DNA of 64,000 bases, from NCBI RefSeq assembly GCF_000383915.1, contig NZ_KB912942.1, positions 6,582,413-6,646,412 of the forward strand. Direction: 5' to 3'. Positions 26,961 to 36,700 of this stretch are shown here, piece after piece. Below the pieces are notes generated by a model, which did not search any database, had not been told where the DNA came from, and saw only the letters and a list, made by a program, of their open reading frames with translations. The position numbers and the translations under genes were made by a program. The first letter of the stretch is position 1. The number at the start of each line of letters is the position of its first letter. The stretch is from Amycolatopsis benzoatilytica AK 16/65. GTDB taxonomy: Bacteria > Actinomycetota > Actinomycetes > Mycobacteriales > Pseudonocardiaceae.

Positions 26961-28004
26961 TCAGAGTTTCACGTAGCGCCCGGACGCGGCGCAGAATTCA
27001 ACGCCACCCTTCATCAGGGTACGCATGTTGTCGATGTGTTTGTACACCGGTCGGCGCCTCGCCAAGGGAACCTCGAACTGGTCGAGAAAGCGAGGTACGG
27101 ATGCCTCTTCCGCGAGAAATCCGTCAGTCCAACGACGGATCATGACATGGACCTCACGCAAGGCCTGCATGCGCGTCAGCGAATGTCGCCGCTCCAGGAC
27201 GAGAACCAGATTGTGCTGGTCGCCTGCTTCTTCTTCCTTGGGAAGGGACTGGACATCTTGAGTAATGTTGATGACTCGCACGGTGATCTCGCGCATTGCA
27301 CGAACGGGAGGAATTTCGAGTAGTTCAGGAGGAACCTCGTAGTGCCCGACGCGCTCGGCTGCGTCCAATTCCAGGATGACCGCCCCGGTGAAGTCTCGGA
27401 TCTGGTGGTAGGTGTCTACGTCGAGGCTCGCGCCAGCGTGCCGGTTGTGGCACTCGACAATGTAAGAGTTGAACCAGTTCACCCAATTTCTTCCGGTGCG
27501 AGACACAAACTCCGCGGACATTCCTCTCCGCCAGCGTCGCCAGATGTCCGAAAAAGCGACCACAAATCGGTTGTCTTGCGCAGGCATCTCCTCGTCAATT
27601 TCGCGCTCGGACAATTCCACAACGGCAGCCAGGGAGGAGAAGAACCGAGTGACCCGATCCGGGTCGTGCAAGAATTCTGGACGGTCGGTCAGGTCGTTCC
27701 AGACCGACCACCAGCACACCCAGTCGCTGATCAGGTCGAGATCGGCTCCTGCGGCATCAGGATAGTTGAGGCAAGCGAATAGTGACATGTCGTAGCGGTC
27801 GTGCCGTTGAAGTTCCGCCGCGGTGGTGCACAGCCCCATCTGTTGAACCCAGGAGCGGGAATGCGCGGAAACCCGGAGACGCTCGGAGTTGACCCGAGTT
27901 GAGAATGGTACGTCGAACGGCCAGATCCGAAGTGACTGCTGAGGAAATTCTCCTTCGGGAACCATGATTGAAGGCTCGCGATAGGACTGACCCGGAGATT
28001 TCAA
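26961..28004 (-). CDS. Class I terpene synthase with altered metal-binding motifs
   Basis: The fold is that of a bacterial sesqui/monoterpene-type synthase. The TTG at 28004 is preferred because GAAGGAG lies 8 bases upstream, giving 347 residues; an ATG 14 codons further is possible. The Asp-rich motif is WNDLTDRPE (residues 102-110), with Asn for the first Asp. The NSE motif is QDVQSLPKE (249-257), with Gln for the usual Asn but Asp, Ser and Lys-Glu kept. It stands alone between IS remnants and parA. It may be a diverged active enzyme or one losing function. Confidence 0.8.
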   Translation of the reverse strand: MKSPGQSYREPSIMVPEGEFPQQSLRIWPFDVPFSTRVNSERLRVSAHSRSWVQQMGLCTTAAELQRHDRYDMSLFACLNYPDAAGADLDLISDWVCWWSVWNDLTDRPEFLHDPDRVTRFFSSLAAVVELSEREIDEEMPAQDNRFVVAFSDIWRRWRRGMSAEFVSRTGRNWVNWFNSYIVECHNRHAGASLDVDTYHQIRDFTGAVILELDAAERVGHYEVPPELLEIPPVRAMREITVRVINITQDVQSLPKEEEAGDQHNLVLVLERRHSLTRMQALREVHVMIRRWTDGFLAEEASVPRFLDQFEVPLARRRPVYKHIDNMRTLMKGGVEFCAASGRYVKL

Positions 28005-28109
28005 GACATTTACTCCTTCCGTCTTTGTCTGAGCATTCTCCACCGAAGTTCCCTGGGTACGCGCCACAGCCTGCAGGCCGGCCGCCTGCAGGGCGTCACT
28101 GGCCAGCAA

Positions 28110-28857
28110 CGCCTGCTCGGCACCGAAGGCTGTCCAGCAGCGAGGTGCCGGGCGACACGGTGTGTGCGTGACATAGCATCAGGACCTCCCATCATCAGCT
28201 GAACGCTCCGGGCATCACCGCAACCGCAGGATGCCGCTAGGCAGCCGGTACTCCCAGTAATCCACCATCCAGCCCACGACAAGAAGACAAATCAACAGCT
28301 CGCAGGGTGAAACCACCCATTTGGCAGCGGGGTTTTCGCGGATGGCTTTCTCCCTCGGCCACATTGGTGACTGAACGTGCCGCAGATGTCCGCGGCGACG
28401 TTCTCCCCGCTGCCGAACGGAGTAATGGACGGGGCAAACAACCACCGTGTTTCCCCGTGTAGCGTGGAGACCAGAGTGGTGTTAAAGGCGCGATTTGATG
28501 CCGTGACCAGCGGTTTCGGCGTGTCATGAGGACGAGCACGACACAACCAGTAACGATCTCGGTTACCGCACCCCGATCGTGTCGAAGATGGTTGCCGTGC
28601 GCGCCTTGCCATCGTCTTCTACCTGGCCCACCCCTGCCGAACCGGCTCAGCCGACCACAGCCACCAGCGGTGCTTCCCACCAGTTCACCCAGGTCCGGCG
28701 ACCGGGTTCAAGCTCAAAGGCGACCGCAACCGAGCCACGACCGTGGCACGCACCGGCACCCCACGCAGCGCAGGCCGCGCCCTGCCCGGGTCGAGTACTG
28801 GCGCCGCTGGCTGATCAACCAGGCTGTGTTCACCGACGACTCGGAGCGGTAGGTCCC
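28110..28857. other. Stretch with no assignable gene
   Basis: No family was recognised. A plus-strand frame ending at 28852 has a plausible tail (RVEYWRRWLINQAVFTDDSER, shown as separate words RVEYWRR and FTDDSER) that may be the end of a lost gene. The upstream region of the 28004 terpene synthase gene is included here. Confidence 0.3.
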
Positions 28858-29810
28858 TTGGAAACCAGGTTTACAGCCCCCTCGCACGCAGCCACGTCCC
28901 TCCCGCACATCACGGCTGTGCTCAACCAGAAGGGCGGGGTCGGCAAGACCGGCCTGACCGTCGGAACCGGCGGCGCCCTCGCCGAGCGCGGCCGCAGAGT
29001 CCTTCTCGTCGACCTCGACCCGCAGGGCCACCTCACCGCAGAGGCGCTGCGGATGGAGGAGGCCGACCCCGACCAGCCCAATCTGGCATCCGCCCTGGTC
29101 GGGGAGCACACCGGGCCGATCGAGGAGCTAATTCACCAGCGGGAGCCGCATCCGAGCGGCGGTCAGCTCGACATCATCCCGACCTCTGTAGCGATGTTCC
29201 TCGTCGTCCGGCAGCTGTACCACGGCCGGGCCCCGAGTTCCGACTGGCGCGTCTCCTGGAGCGCCTCCCAGCCAACTCCTACGATCACGTGCTCATCGAC
29301 TGCCCGCCGTCGCTGGACATCCTCACCGACAATGCGCTGGTCGCAGCCAACGGCCTCCTGATCCCGGTCCAGCCCAACAACACGTCGCTCCGCGCCCTCC
29401 GACTGCTCATCGAGCAGCTGGCGGTGGTCGAAGAGGAGCTCCAGCTCCCCCGCCGCGAGCTGTACGGCCTGGTCCCGGGCATCTACCGACGTCCGCTCTC
29501 CGGCATCGCCCGCTACAAGATGGAGCAGCTGGAGCAGTACGGAACACCAGAAGACCCGTCGATCGCTCCGCTCCCGATCCTCGCGCACCTGCCGCTCGCA
29601 GCCGTGGTCGAAGAAGCGTGGCTCAGCGGCGAGACTGTCGTCGACTACAAACCGGCCGCGCCGATCGCCGACGCCTACCGGCGCATCGCCGTACGGCTCG
29701 ACCTCGCAGCCGGGCTCGCTTCGGCGGACGAGTGGGATCGGCTTCCCCCGCTGGAGTCGCTGGTCGCAGATGGGGCCGAGCGCTCCTCAGCCTCGGTGGG
29801 AGGCAACTGA
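28858..29810 (+). pseudogene. ParA-family partition ATPase, one-base frameshift
   Basis: Deviant Walker A ATPase for plasmid or chromosome segregation. The N-terminal half, from about a TTG at 28858, has ITAVLNQKGGVGKTGLTVG and VLLVDLDPQGHLT. Near 29232 a base is missing in GGGCCCC. The correct frame resumes LLERLPANSYDHVLIDCPPS with LDILTDNALVAANGLLIPVQ and runs to 29810. parB follows after 3 bases. A partition pair fits the plasmid- or ICE-like remnants nearby. Confidence 0.8.
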
Positions 29811-29813
29811 CCC

Positions 29814-30056
29814 ATGGCGAAGAAGGACTTCGCGGCGATGGAGAGCCGCCGCCCGTCCGGCGACAGCGCCGCGCGAGCAGCTCTGCGGAGCCGCATGGCG
29901 CATCCGACCAGCCTGCGGCTCGACGAGGTGCAGCCGAACCCGTTGAACCCGCGGTATGACGACGACGATCAGGAGGTGCGGGAGCTCGCAGAAACCTTGG
30001 CCCGGGTCGGACAGCTCCAGCCCACGCTGGTCGTCGCTCGCGAGCAGTTTCTGCAG
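29814..30056 (+). pseudogene. ParB-family protein, N-terminal 80 residues only
   Basis: Reads MAKKDFAAMESRRPSGDSAA and the ParB-like core start EVQPNPLNPRYDDDDQEVRE, LAETLARVGQLQPTLVVA. The gene is cut at 30050-30057, where a minus-strand transposase begins. The DNA-binding part of ParB is absent. It is coupled to parA. Confidence 0.75.
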
Positions 30057-30449
30057 GTTCATGCCCGGGTACCCGACCTTGGCCGAGAACAGGTCGGGAA
30101 CGTGGTTCCAGTCCCACGTCGGACACACCGTGCCGTCAACCGGCACCGTCCCGCGCCCGACCACCTCGCGCGGGTCGGGAACGACCGCGGCGAGGACCTC
30201 ACCGATCACCGGTCGCAGCAGGTCCCAGCGACGGCTGACCGTGGACTGGCTGACCCCGAACACCGCACCGGCGAAGTCCTGCGTCACGTTCTTCCTCAGC
30301 AAGCACACCACCATGGCCACCGACCGGAACAGCCCCAGCGCGATGGGCCGGCCACGGGACACGAACTTGTCGCCACACGCCACGTGCATCCGCGCCACCA
30401 GATCGGTGAGTTGCCCATCGTCTAGCCCCGTCATAGCCTCATACCGCAA
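30057..30449 (-). pseudogene. N-terminal half of an IS5-family (DDE_Tnp_4) transposase
   Basis: From 30449 downward it encodes the HTH part (NVTQDFAGAVFGVSQSTVSR) and the first catalytic Asp in VDGTVCPTWDW, ending VGYPGMNLQ at the breakpoint. The natural continuation, IAATLDGALVAVG, is at 6767 onward on the plus strand. The two halves share CCTGCAGA at the break. Confidence 0.85.
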
Positions 30450-30599
30450 CAGCTCTTGCCCGATTCACTTCGATGTCTGCCCGACAACGAAACAAGACGG
30501 TAAGAGCTGTTGCACTTCAAGCGCGACACGCGCTCATGGGCAGATCGATACCCAACCTGCAGGGCGGTGCCGTCGAGCAGGCGCTCGATCGACTCGTCG

Positions 30600-30964
30600 A
30601 TTACGCCAACCGGCGCAGCCGCTGCCCGGTCACCGCCCTACGCGGCTGGCTCGCGGCCGCCGCGATCACCACCGGCCCGGTGTTCCGGAAGGTCAGCAAG
30701 GGCAACCGGGCCCTGGACCGGCCGCTCAACCCGGCCTCGGTCAACGACCTCGTCCAGGCCGCGGCCGCCCGCGCCGAGCTCGCCGGCGGGCCCTACTCCG
30801 CGCACTCCCTGCGCGCCGGCTTCGTCACCTACGCCCACCTGCGCGGCGCCACCGACCGGGCCATCGCCCACCAGACCCGGCACCGCTCGCTCGCCACCCT
30901 CGGCGCCTACGTGCGCGTCGAGACCGCCTGGGAGGACAACGCGGCCACCCAGCTCGGGCTCTGA
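30600..30964 (+). pseudogene. Tyrosine recombinase (integrase), C-terminal fragment
   Basis: About 120 codons of the catalytic domain: CPVTALRGWLAAA, YSAHSLRAGFVTYAHLRG (the HxxR), HQTRHRSLATLGAYVRV with His and the nucleophilic Tyr. The N-terminal DNA-binding domain is missing. It shows that an integrative element once inserted here. Confidence 0.7.
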
Positions 30965-31059
30965 CGCTCGAAGTCGACAGCGGCCGCTCGGAAATCGGGA
31001 TGGTCCTGCACGTCGACGCGGTGCCTGCAGTGGGCGATGACCCACGAGGACCACGGCGT

Positions 31060-31600
31060 CGCCTTGCGGCGCCGGAGGACACCCCAGAGCTGGTCATCAC
31101 CCAGGCTGGAGCAGCCGTGGAAGTAGCGGATGACGTGCGGGCGGGTGTAGGTCGCGGGCAGCCGGGTCGGCTTCGACTCAAGCGCCCAGGCGGAGCCGTG
31201 GCAGGGACGGATCGACAACGGCCGGAACTGGTCGAACGCGAAGCACCGGTTCGGGAATCGGCTGGTCACCTCCTCGATCCGGTCGAGCTTGGCGTCCTTG
31301 TCCGGATCCGTGGACTCCTTCCAGGTCCGCGTCCGCTGGAACGACACCCGATGCTCACGCAGCAGCTGGCGCAGCCGCTCACGACGGACGCGCACCGGCC
31401 GGTCCGGGTTCTGGCCAGATACGCGGCGAGCTTGCGCACACTCCAGTGCGTGAACGGGCGCCCGAGCGCGCCCGGGCGGGTCGTGGCCGTCGCGACGATG
31501 AACTCGATGTCCCCATCGCTGATCAGGCGGGACACCCCTCCCGCCCGCTGAGGGTCCAGTGCGGCCAACACCCGGTACCCCGGTGCCGGCGATCGCCCGC
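31060..31600 (-). pseudogene. IS630-family transposase fragment
   Basis: Readable blocks are RLISDGDIEFIVATATTRP and FTHWSVRKLAAYL, then after a one-base deletion near 31411 VRRERLRQLLREHRVSFQRT, WKESTDPDKDAKLDRIEEV and TYTRPHVIRYFHGCSSLGDD. Both ends are missing. Confidence 0.7.
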
Positions 31601-31638
31601 CTGCCTCTCCGCGACCCAGGGCGATTCATTTATCCACT

Positions 31639-32107
31639 TTTGGCCCATGGCGGTACCTGATCCGGAGTAGGCGGCTAGTTGGTGGCGCCGCTTCGTGACG
31701 AGCGTGGGGTCGATGCCCGAGGTCCCCTGGCGGGTGGATGTTGTGCCGGCAGGGGTTCCGCTGGGTAGGGGTTGCCCGTGAGGCTGGGCCGATCGGGGCC
31801 CCGAGGGCCGGGCTGGCTGGCCAATTCGGGTGGATTAGAACAGTGTGTTTGGTGAAGCAATGAAAATGTGGACAGTAACCGTAAATGTCCCCCCGGCGGG
31901 CTATTGCAGGGGATCGTCCGGCGTTGCAGAATTCTTGCAGGATTTCTCGTGGCCGCCCGCCTTTCCTGTCCGACCCGGTCGCGGCCTGCAATCGAGTAAC
32001 ACCGGACAAAGCCGAGGTGGGTTGCCGGGTGATATCTGTTTGCTGTCGGGATGCAGTACCCGCGGCCCGTTTGGTGCGTGTCGGTTTGGACGGAATAGAG
32101 AGGATTG
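31639..32107 (+). promoter_or_regulatory. Copy B of the conserved leader, no intact gene behind it
   Basis: 31639-31863 is homologous to the distal leader of the GGPP synthase operon (see copy A), and TTTGGACGGAATAG at 32085-32098 matches its proximal part. Where copy A reaches the synthase ATG, this copy reaches a GTG (32108) opening a 57-codon frame with no recognised family. The leader points toward the PKS but an Abi remnant and an IS lie between. Confidence 0.45.
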
Positions 32108-32316
32108 GTGCTCGACCGCGAGACCGCTGCCGGTGCGGCCCTCGTCGCCGCGCTGACGTGCCCGGGCCAGCGCGGGTCTGGAGGTGAGGATCCGGACGAG
32201 CTCGGGTACGTCCTCAGCGCGTTCGCCCGCCACCGGGCCGACGTCGACCATCACACCCACCAGCCCAGAGCCGCCGGCTGAGCCCCGTCAGCCCTGGGGG
32301 CCGGCGCCCCTCCGCT

Positions 32317-32740
32317 TCAGTAGGGACGATCAGTCAGCAGTCGGGAGCAGGTGCTGTTGGCGCCAATGTAGGTGGCCAGCTCGTCCGAGAGCAGGCTCGC
32401 TACGGTGAGGACGTCTGCGCACCGTGCTGCGAGGTTGGTGGCGAGCAAAGGCTCGTGGTGGGCGACTCGATTGCGTAGGTCGTGGAGCCGACCGACGGGG
32501 CCGTCCACGTCGTGGCGGCTAGTCCCGGCCCGGAAGGCCGTGTGCAGGTAGGGCACCCACAACGGCTCGGCCTGCCGGCGAGACGACAGATAGCGCCAGA
32601 AGCCGAAACTGAGTTCCGCGATGACCTTCCCTGGGGCCGGCAGCCGGGCACCGGCTCGCGCCGGCCCGCGCGACCGCGGCGTGGCCTTTGGATTCTTTCC
32701 GCCCTGCACGGAGTGGTTATTCCTTGAGCGGGTTGCGTGC
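32317..32740 (-). pseudogene. Abi-like HEPN-type protein, N-terminally truncated
   Basis: About 120 codons resemble the C-terminal half of Abi-like proteins: GKVIAELSFGFWRYLSSR, then VGRLHDLRNRVAHHEPLL with the HEPN-type RNxxxH motif, and LASLLSDELATYIG-like tail. Such proteins are RNases in some defence systems. The N-terminal half is absent. Confidence 0.55.
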
Positions 32741-32804
32741 CAGGTCAGGGATAACGTATCCAGGAATGCAAGACCCGTACCTTGTGTGGGCGGTCGAGGT
32801 GTTA

Positions 32805-33680
32805 GAGCATGTCTCATGTGGTGAGTTTTCGGAGTTTCTTCCAGCAGGTCACTGCGGCTCCGAGTTGGAGGAATGCGAGAAAGTGTCCGGCTTTGCGTTC
32901 GTAGCGCAGGGTCAGGCGCCGGTATCCGGTGAACCAGGCCATGGTCCGCTCGATCACCCAGCGGTGCTTGCCGAGTTTCTCGGCGGATTCGATGCCCTTG
33001 CGGGCGATCCGCACGCCGATGCCGTGCGCCGCTACCCAGCGTCGCAGTGCGGGTTGGTCGTAAGCCTTGTCCGCGTGCAGCTTGCCAGGTCGGCCCCGCC
33101 GGGGGCCGCGGCGGGATTTCACCGCAGGGATGGCCATGACCAGCGGTTTGAGCGCGTGCGAGTCGTGGGTGTTCGCGGCGGAGATCGCGACCGTGAGCGG
33201 CAGCCCACCCCGATCGGACAGGACGTGGATCTTCGAGCCCGGCTTGCCCCGGTCGACAGGGCTGGGACCCGTTAGCGATCCCCCTTTTTCGCGCGAACAC
33301 AGGCACCGTCCACGATCGCGCGACTCCAGTCGAGCAAACCCCTGCTACCAAGTTCGTCAAGGAGAACATGGTGGAGCTCGCGCCACAGCCCCTGCTCGGT
33401 CCACTGTGTGAAGCGACGGTGCGCGGTCTGGAACGGCACCCCGAACGAGGGCGGCAGATCCCGCCACGCGCACCCGCTGGTCAGCACATACACGATCGCG
33501 GTGAACACCTGCCGCGGCTCCAATGGCGCGGTCCCGCCACCTTGGGGGCGCGCTACGAACGCGGGAATCAACGGCTCCACCAGGTCCCACAACTCGTCCG
33601 GCACAAGCCGCAACGACAAACGATCAACCACGACCAAGACCATCACACATCAGCCGCCGAACACCACGTAAGACACGCTC
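32805..33680 (-). mobile_element. IS5-family (IS427-type) element with TTA target duplication
   Basis: Inverted repeats GAGCATGTCTCATGTGGTG (32805) and, on the minus strand, GAGCGTGTCTTACGTGGTG (33680) bound 876 bp. TTA occurs on both sides (32802-32804 and 33681-33683). It inserted 24 bp upstream of the PKS start codon. Confidence 0.85.
32814..33646 (-). CDS. IS5-family transposase made by -1 frameshifting (two frames)
   Basis: Frame 1 (33646 to 33272) has the N-terminal DUF4096-like part (GCAWRDLPPSFGVPFQTAHR) and the first Asp (AIVDGACVRAKKG). At a slippery run of five A and five G (33280-33289, minus strand) a -1 shift leads into KIHVLSDRGGLPLTVAISAA, DKAYDQPALRRW and the Glu region KHRWVIERTMAWF, ending at 32814. 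The arrangement is normal for this group and looks active. Confidence 0.85.
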
Positions 33681-33704
33681 TTAGTTAGCTGATACGGAGG
33701 AGAA

Positions 33705-36700
33705 ATGTTGGCCAACGCTGCGGTCGAAACCACCGGCGATGAACCGATCGCCATCGTCGGGATCAGCTTCCGATTCGCCCCGGACCTCGACACTCCCGAA
33801 CGCTTCTGGAACTTTCTGAACCAAGAGCAGAGCGCGGTCCGCCAGGTACCCCCGCAGCGGTGGGAACCGTACGGCTCCCAAAGCCCCGAGGTGGGCGCGA
33901 TCCTCCGTCGCACCACCCAGCTCGGCTGCTACCTCGACGACATCACCGGCTTCGACGCCAACTTCTTCGGCGTCACACCCCGCGAAGCCGAGTTCATCGA
34001 CCCGCAACAGCGTCTGATGCTGGAACTGTCGTGGATGGCGCTCGAACACGCCGGGATCGCGCCGACCGGGCTGCGCGGCACCGACGCCGGTGTGTTCTTC
34101 GGCGTCAGCGCCTACGACTACGGAAAGCGCCTGCTAGACGACATCCCCGGGCTCCAGGCGTGGGCACTCAACGGCGCTGGCCTGTTCGGCATCGCCAACC
34201 GAGTCTCCTACACGCTCGACCTCCAAGGCCCCAGCCTCTCCATCGACACCGCCTGCGCCGGATCGCTCACCGCGATCCACACCGCGTGCCAAAACCTGTG
34301 GCGCAGGGAAACCCAACTCGCCCTGGCCGGTGGCGTGAACCTGATGGCTGGGCCCTCGTTCGCGGTGGCCCTCGACGCCGCCGGAGCCACCTCCCCACGC
34401 GGACAGAGCCGCGCGTTCGACGCGGACGCCGATGGCTACGGACGCGGCGAAGGCGCCGGGATCGTTGTCCTCAAACGCCTCAGCGACGCACAACACGACG
34501 GTGACCGCGTCCTCGCGCTGATCCGTGGTGGCGGCCTGTTCCAGGACGGCCGCACCAACGGGATGATGATGCCCAACGGCGACGCGCAAGAGAGCCTGCT
34601 GCGCCAGGTCTGCGAACGAACCGGAATCGACCCCCTTACCGTCGACTACGTCGAAGCCCACGGCACCGGAACCCCCACTGGCGACCCGCTCGAAGCCAAC
34701 GCGATCGCCAACGTCTACGGCAAGAACCGTCCCGCCGGGCGACCGTGCCGAATCGGGTCAGTCAAGCCGAATATCGGCCACCTTGAAGCCGGTGCCGGTG
34801 TCGCCGGGCTGATCAAGACCGTGCTTGCGTTGCAGAACGAGCAGATCCCGCCGAGCCCGCACGACAAGCCCACTCCCGCTGTGGACTGGGCGAACTCCGG
34901 ACTGGAGCTCGTTGCCGAACCCACCCCGTGGAAGCGCGGGAAACGCGTCCGCCGCGCTGGGGTGTCCTCGTACGGGATCGGCGGAACCATATCGCACGTC
35001 ATCCTCGAAGAAGCCCCCACCGCCCCCAAGACCAAGACGAAGAGGAAGCACGACGAGGCGACCTTCGAGGTTCGTCAGCGCGTGTTCTCGTTCTCCGCAA
35101 GGTCCGAAGCCGGAGCGCGGGCGCTCGCGGGCAAGCTCGCCAACTGGCTCGAAACCCACCCCGAGACCCCCATCGACGCCGTCGGTGCGACGCTGGCGCG
35201 GCGACGCGCGCACCTGACCTGGCGCGGCGCAGCGGTCGCCAGTAGCCGGGACAAGCTGATCAGCGAGCTGCGCGCGGTCGCCGGCAGCGAACCCACCAGC
35301 AACACCGTCCTCTCCCGCGCCGACGCCGACACCAACCCGGTCTGGGTGTTCTCCGGCGCCGGTGCCCAATGGGCCGGGATGGGGCGTCAACTCCTGAAGA
35401 CCGAGCCGGTCTTTGCGTACGTGATCGACATGCTGGAACCGATCATGCAGAGCGAAGCCGGGTTCTCCATCCGTCAGGCGATCGCCGACGGCGACTGGAG
35501 CAACATCGCGATCACCCACCCCACGACGTTTGCAATCCAAGTCGGGCTGGCCATGCTGTGGCGCACGCGCGGTGTCCAACCGGCCGCCGTGATCGGCCAC
35601 TCGGTCGGCGAGTACGCCGCCTCCGTAGCCGCCGGAGCAGTCGACATCCGGGACTCAGCCAAGGCCGTGTGCCGCCGGTCCGTGCTGGTGCGCCGCACCG
35701 AGGGAACCGGCGCGATGGCCATGGTCCCACTCCCGTTCGACGAGGCCGAACGCCGCCTCCACGGTCGCGACGATGTCGTGGCGGCGATCTCCGCCAGCCC
35801 CACATCAACGGTGATCTCCGGTGGCCGCGACGCCGTCACCGCCGTTGCTGAGGAGTGGACCAACGAAGGTCTGATGGTGCGGCGCGTCGACACCGAGGTG
35901 CCGTTCCACAGCGACCATATGGACCAGCTACTCCCCGAGCTAACCGACCAGTTGCGCGACATCGCCTCCCGCGAACCGGTCGTGCCGTTCTACAGCACCT
36001 CACAGGACGACCCCCGAGGGAACGTGCCGTTGGATGGCACCTACTGGGTCGGCAACCTGCGCAACCCCGTGCACTTCCTCGAAGCCGTCCAGGCCGCGAT
36101 CAACGACGGGCATACGAAATTCCTGGAGATCTCCACCCACCCGATCGTCGCGCACTCCATCCGGGAGACCTTGGAGGCCGCGAACGTCGACGCCACGGTG
36201 CACACGAGCCTGCGCCGCGACCGGGAGCAGCACCAGTTGTTGGTGAACCTAGCGGAGCTGCACTGCTCCGGCGGCAACCTCGACTGGACCCGCCTGTACC
36301 CGAACGACGCATTCGTTGAGCTGCCCACGATGGCCTGGCAGCGTCAGCAGTACTGGGTGGAGACCATCCGGACAGGCGGTGCGCGGGGCGGCGGACACGC
36401 CCCGGACAGTCACACCCTGATCGGTGGGCGGACCTGGGTCAGCGGCGCATCCCTGATCAGCATGTGGGAGACGCACCTCGACTACGACTCCCGCCCGTAC
36501 CCGAACGAGCACCCGGTCCACGGCGTGGAAATCGTGCCCGCCGCTGTCCTGCTCAGCACGTTCATGACAGCAGGCGACAACGCCGCCCTCACCGACGTCG
36601 AACTCCGCATCCCGGTCGTCGTCGAAGTCCCCCGAACCCTCCAAGTCGTGCTCCAAGAAGGCACCCTCAGGTTGGCCTCCCGCACCGACGGCAGCGACGA

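Noticed and set aside
29814..30425. ParB frame continuing past 30056
   Set aside because: Beyond the breakpoint the translation is antisense to the IS5 transposase.
32108..32281. A 57-codon frame following leader copy B
   Set aside because: It starts where a gene would be expected, but no family or codon evidence supports it.
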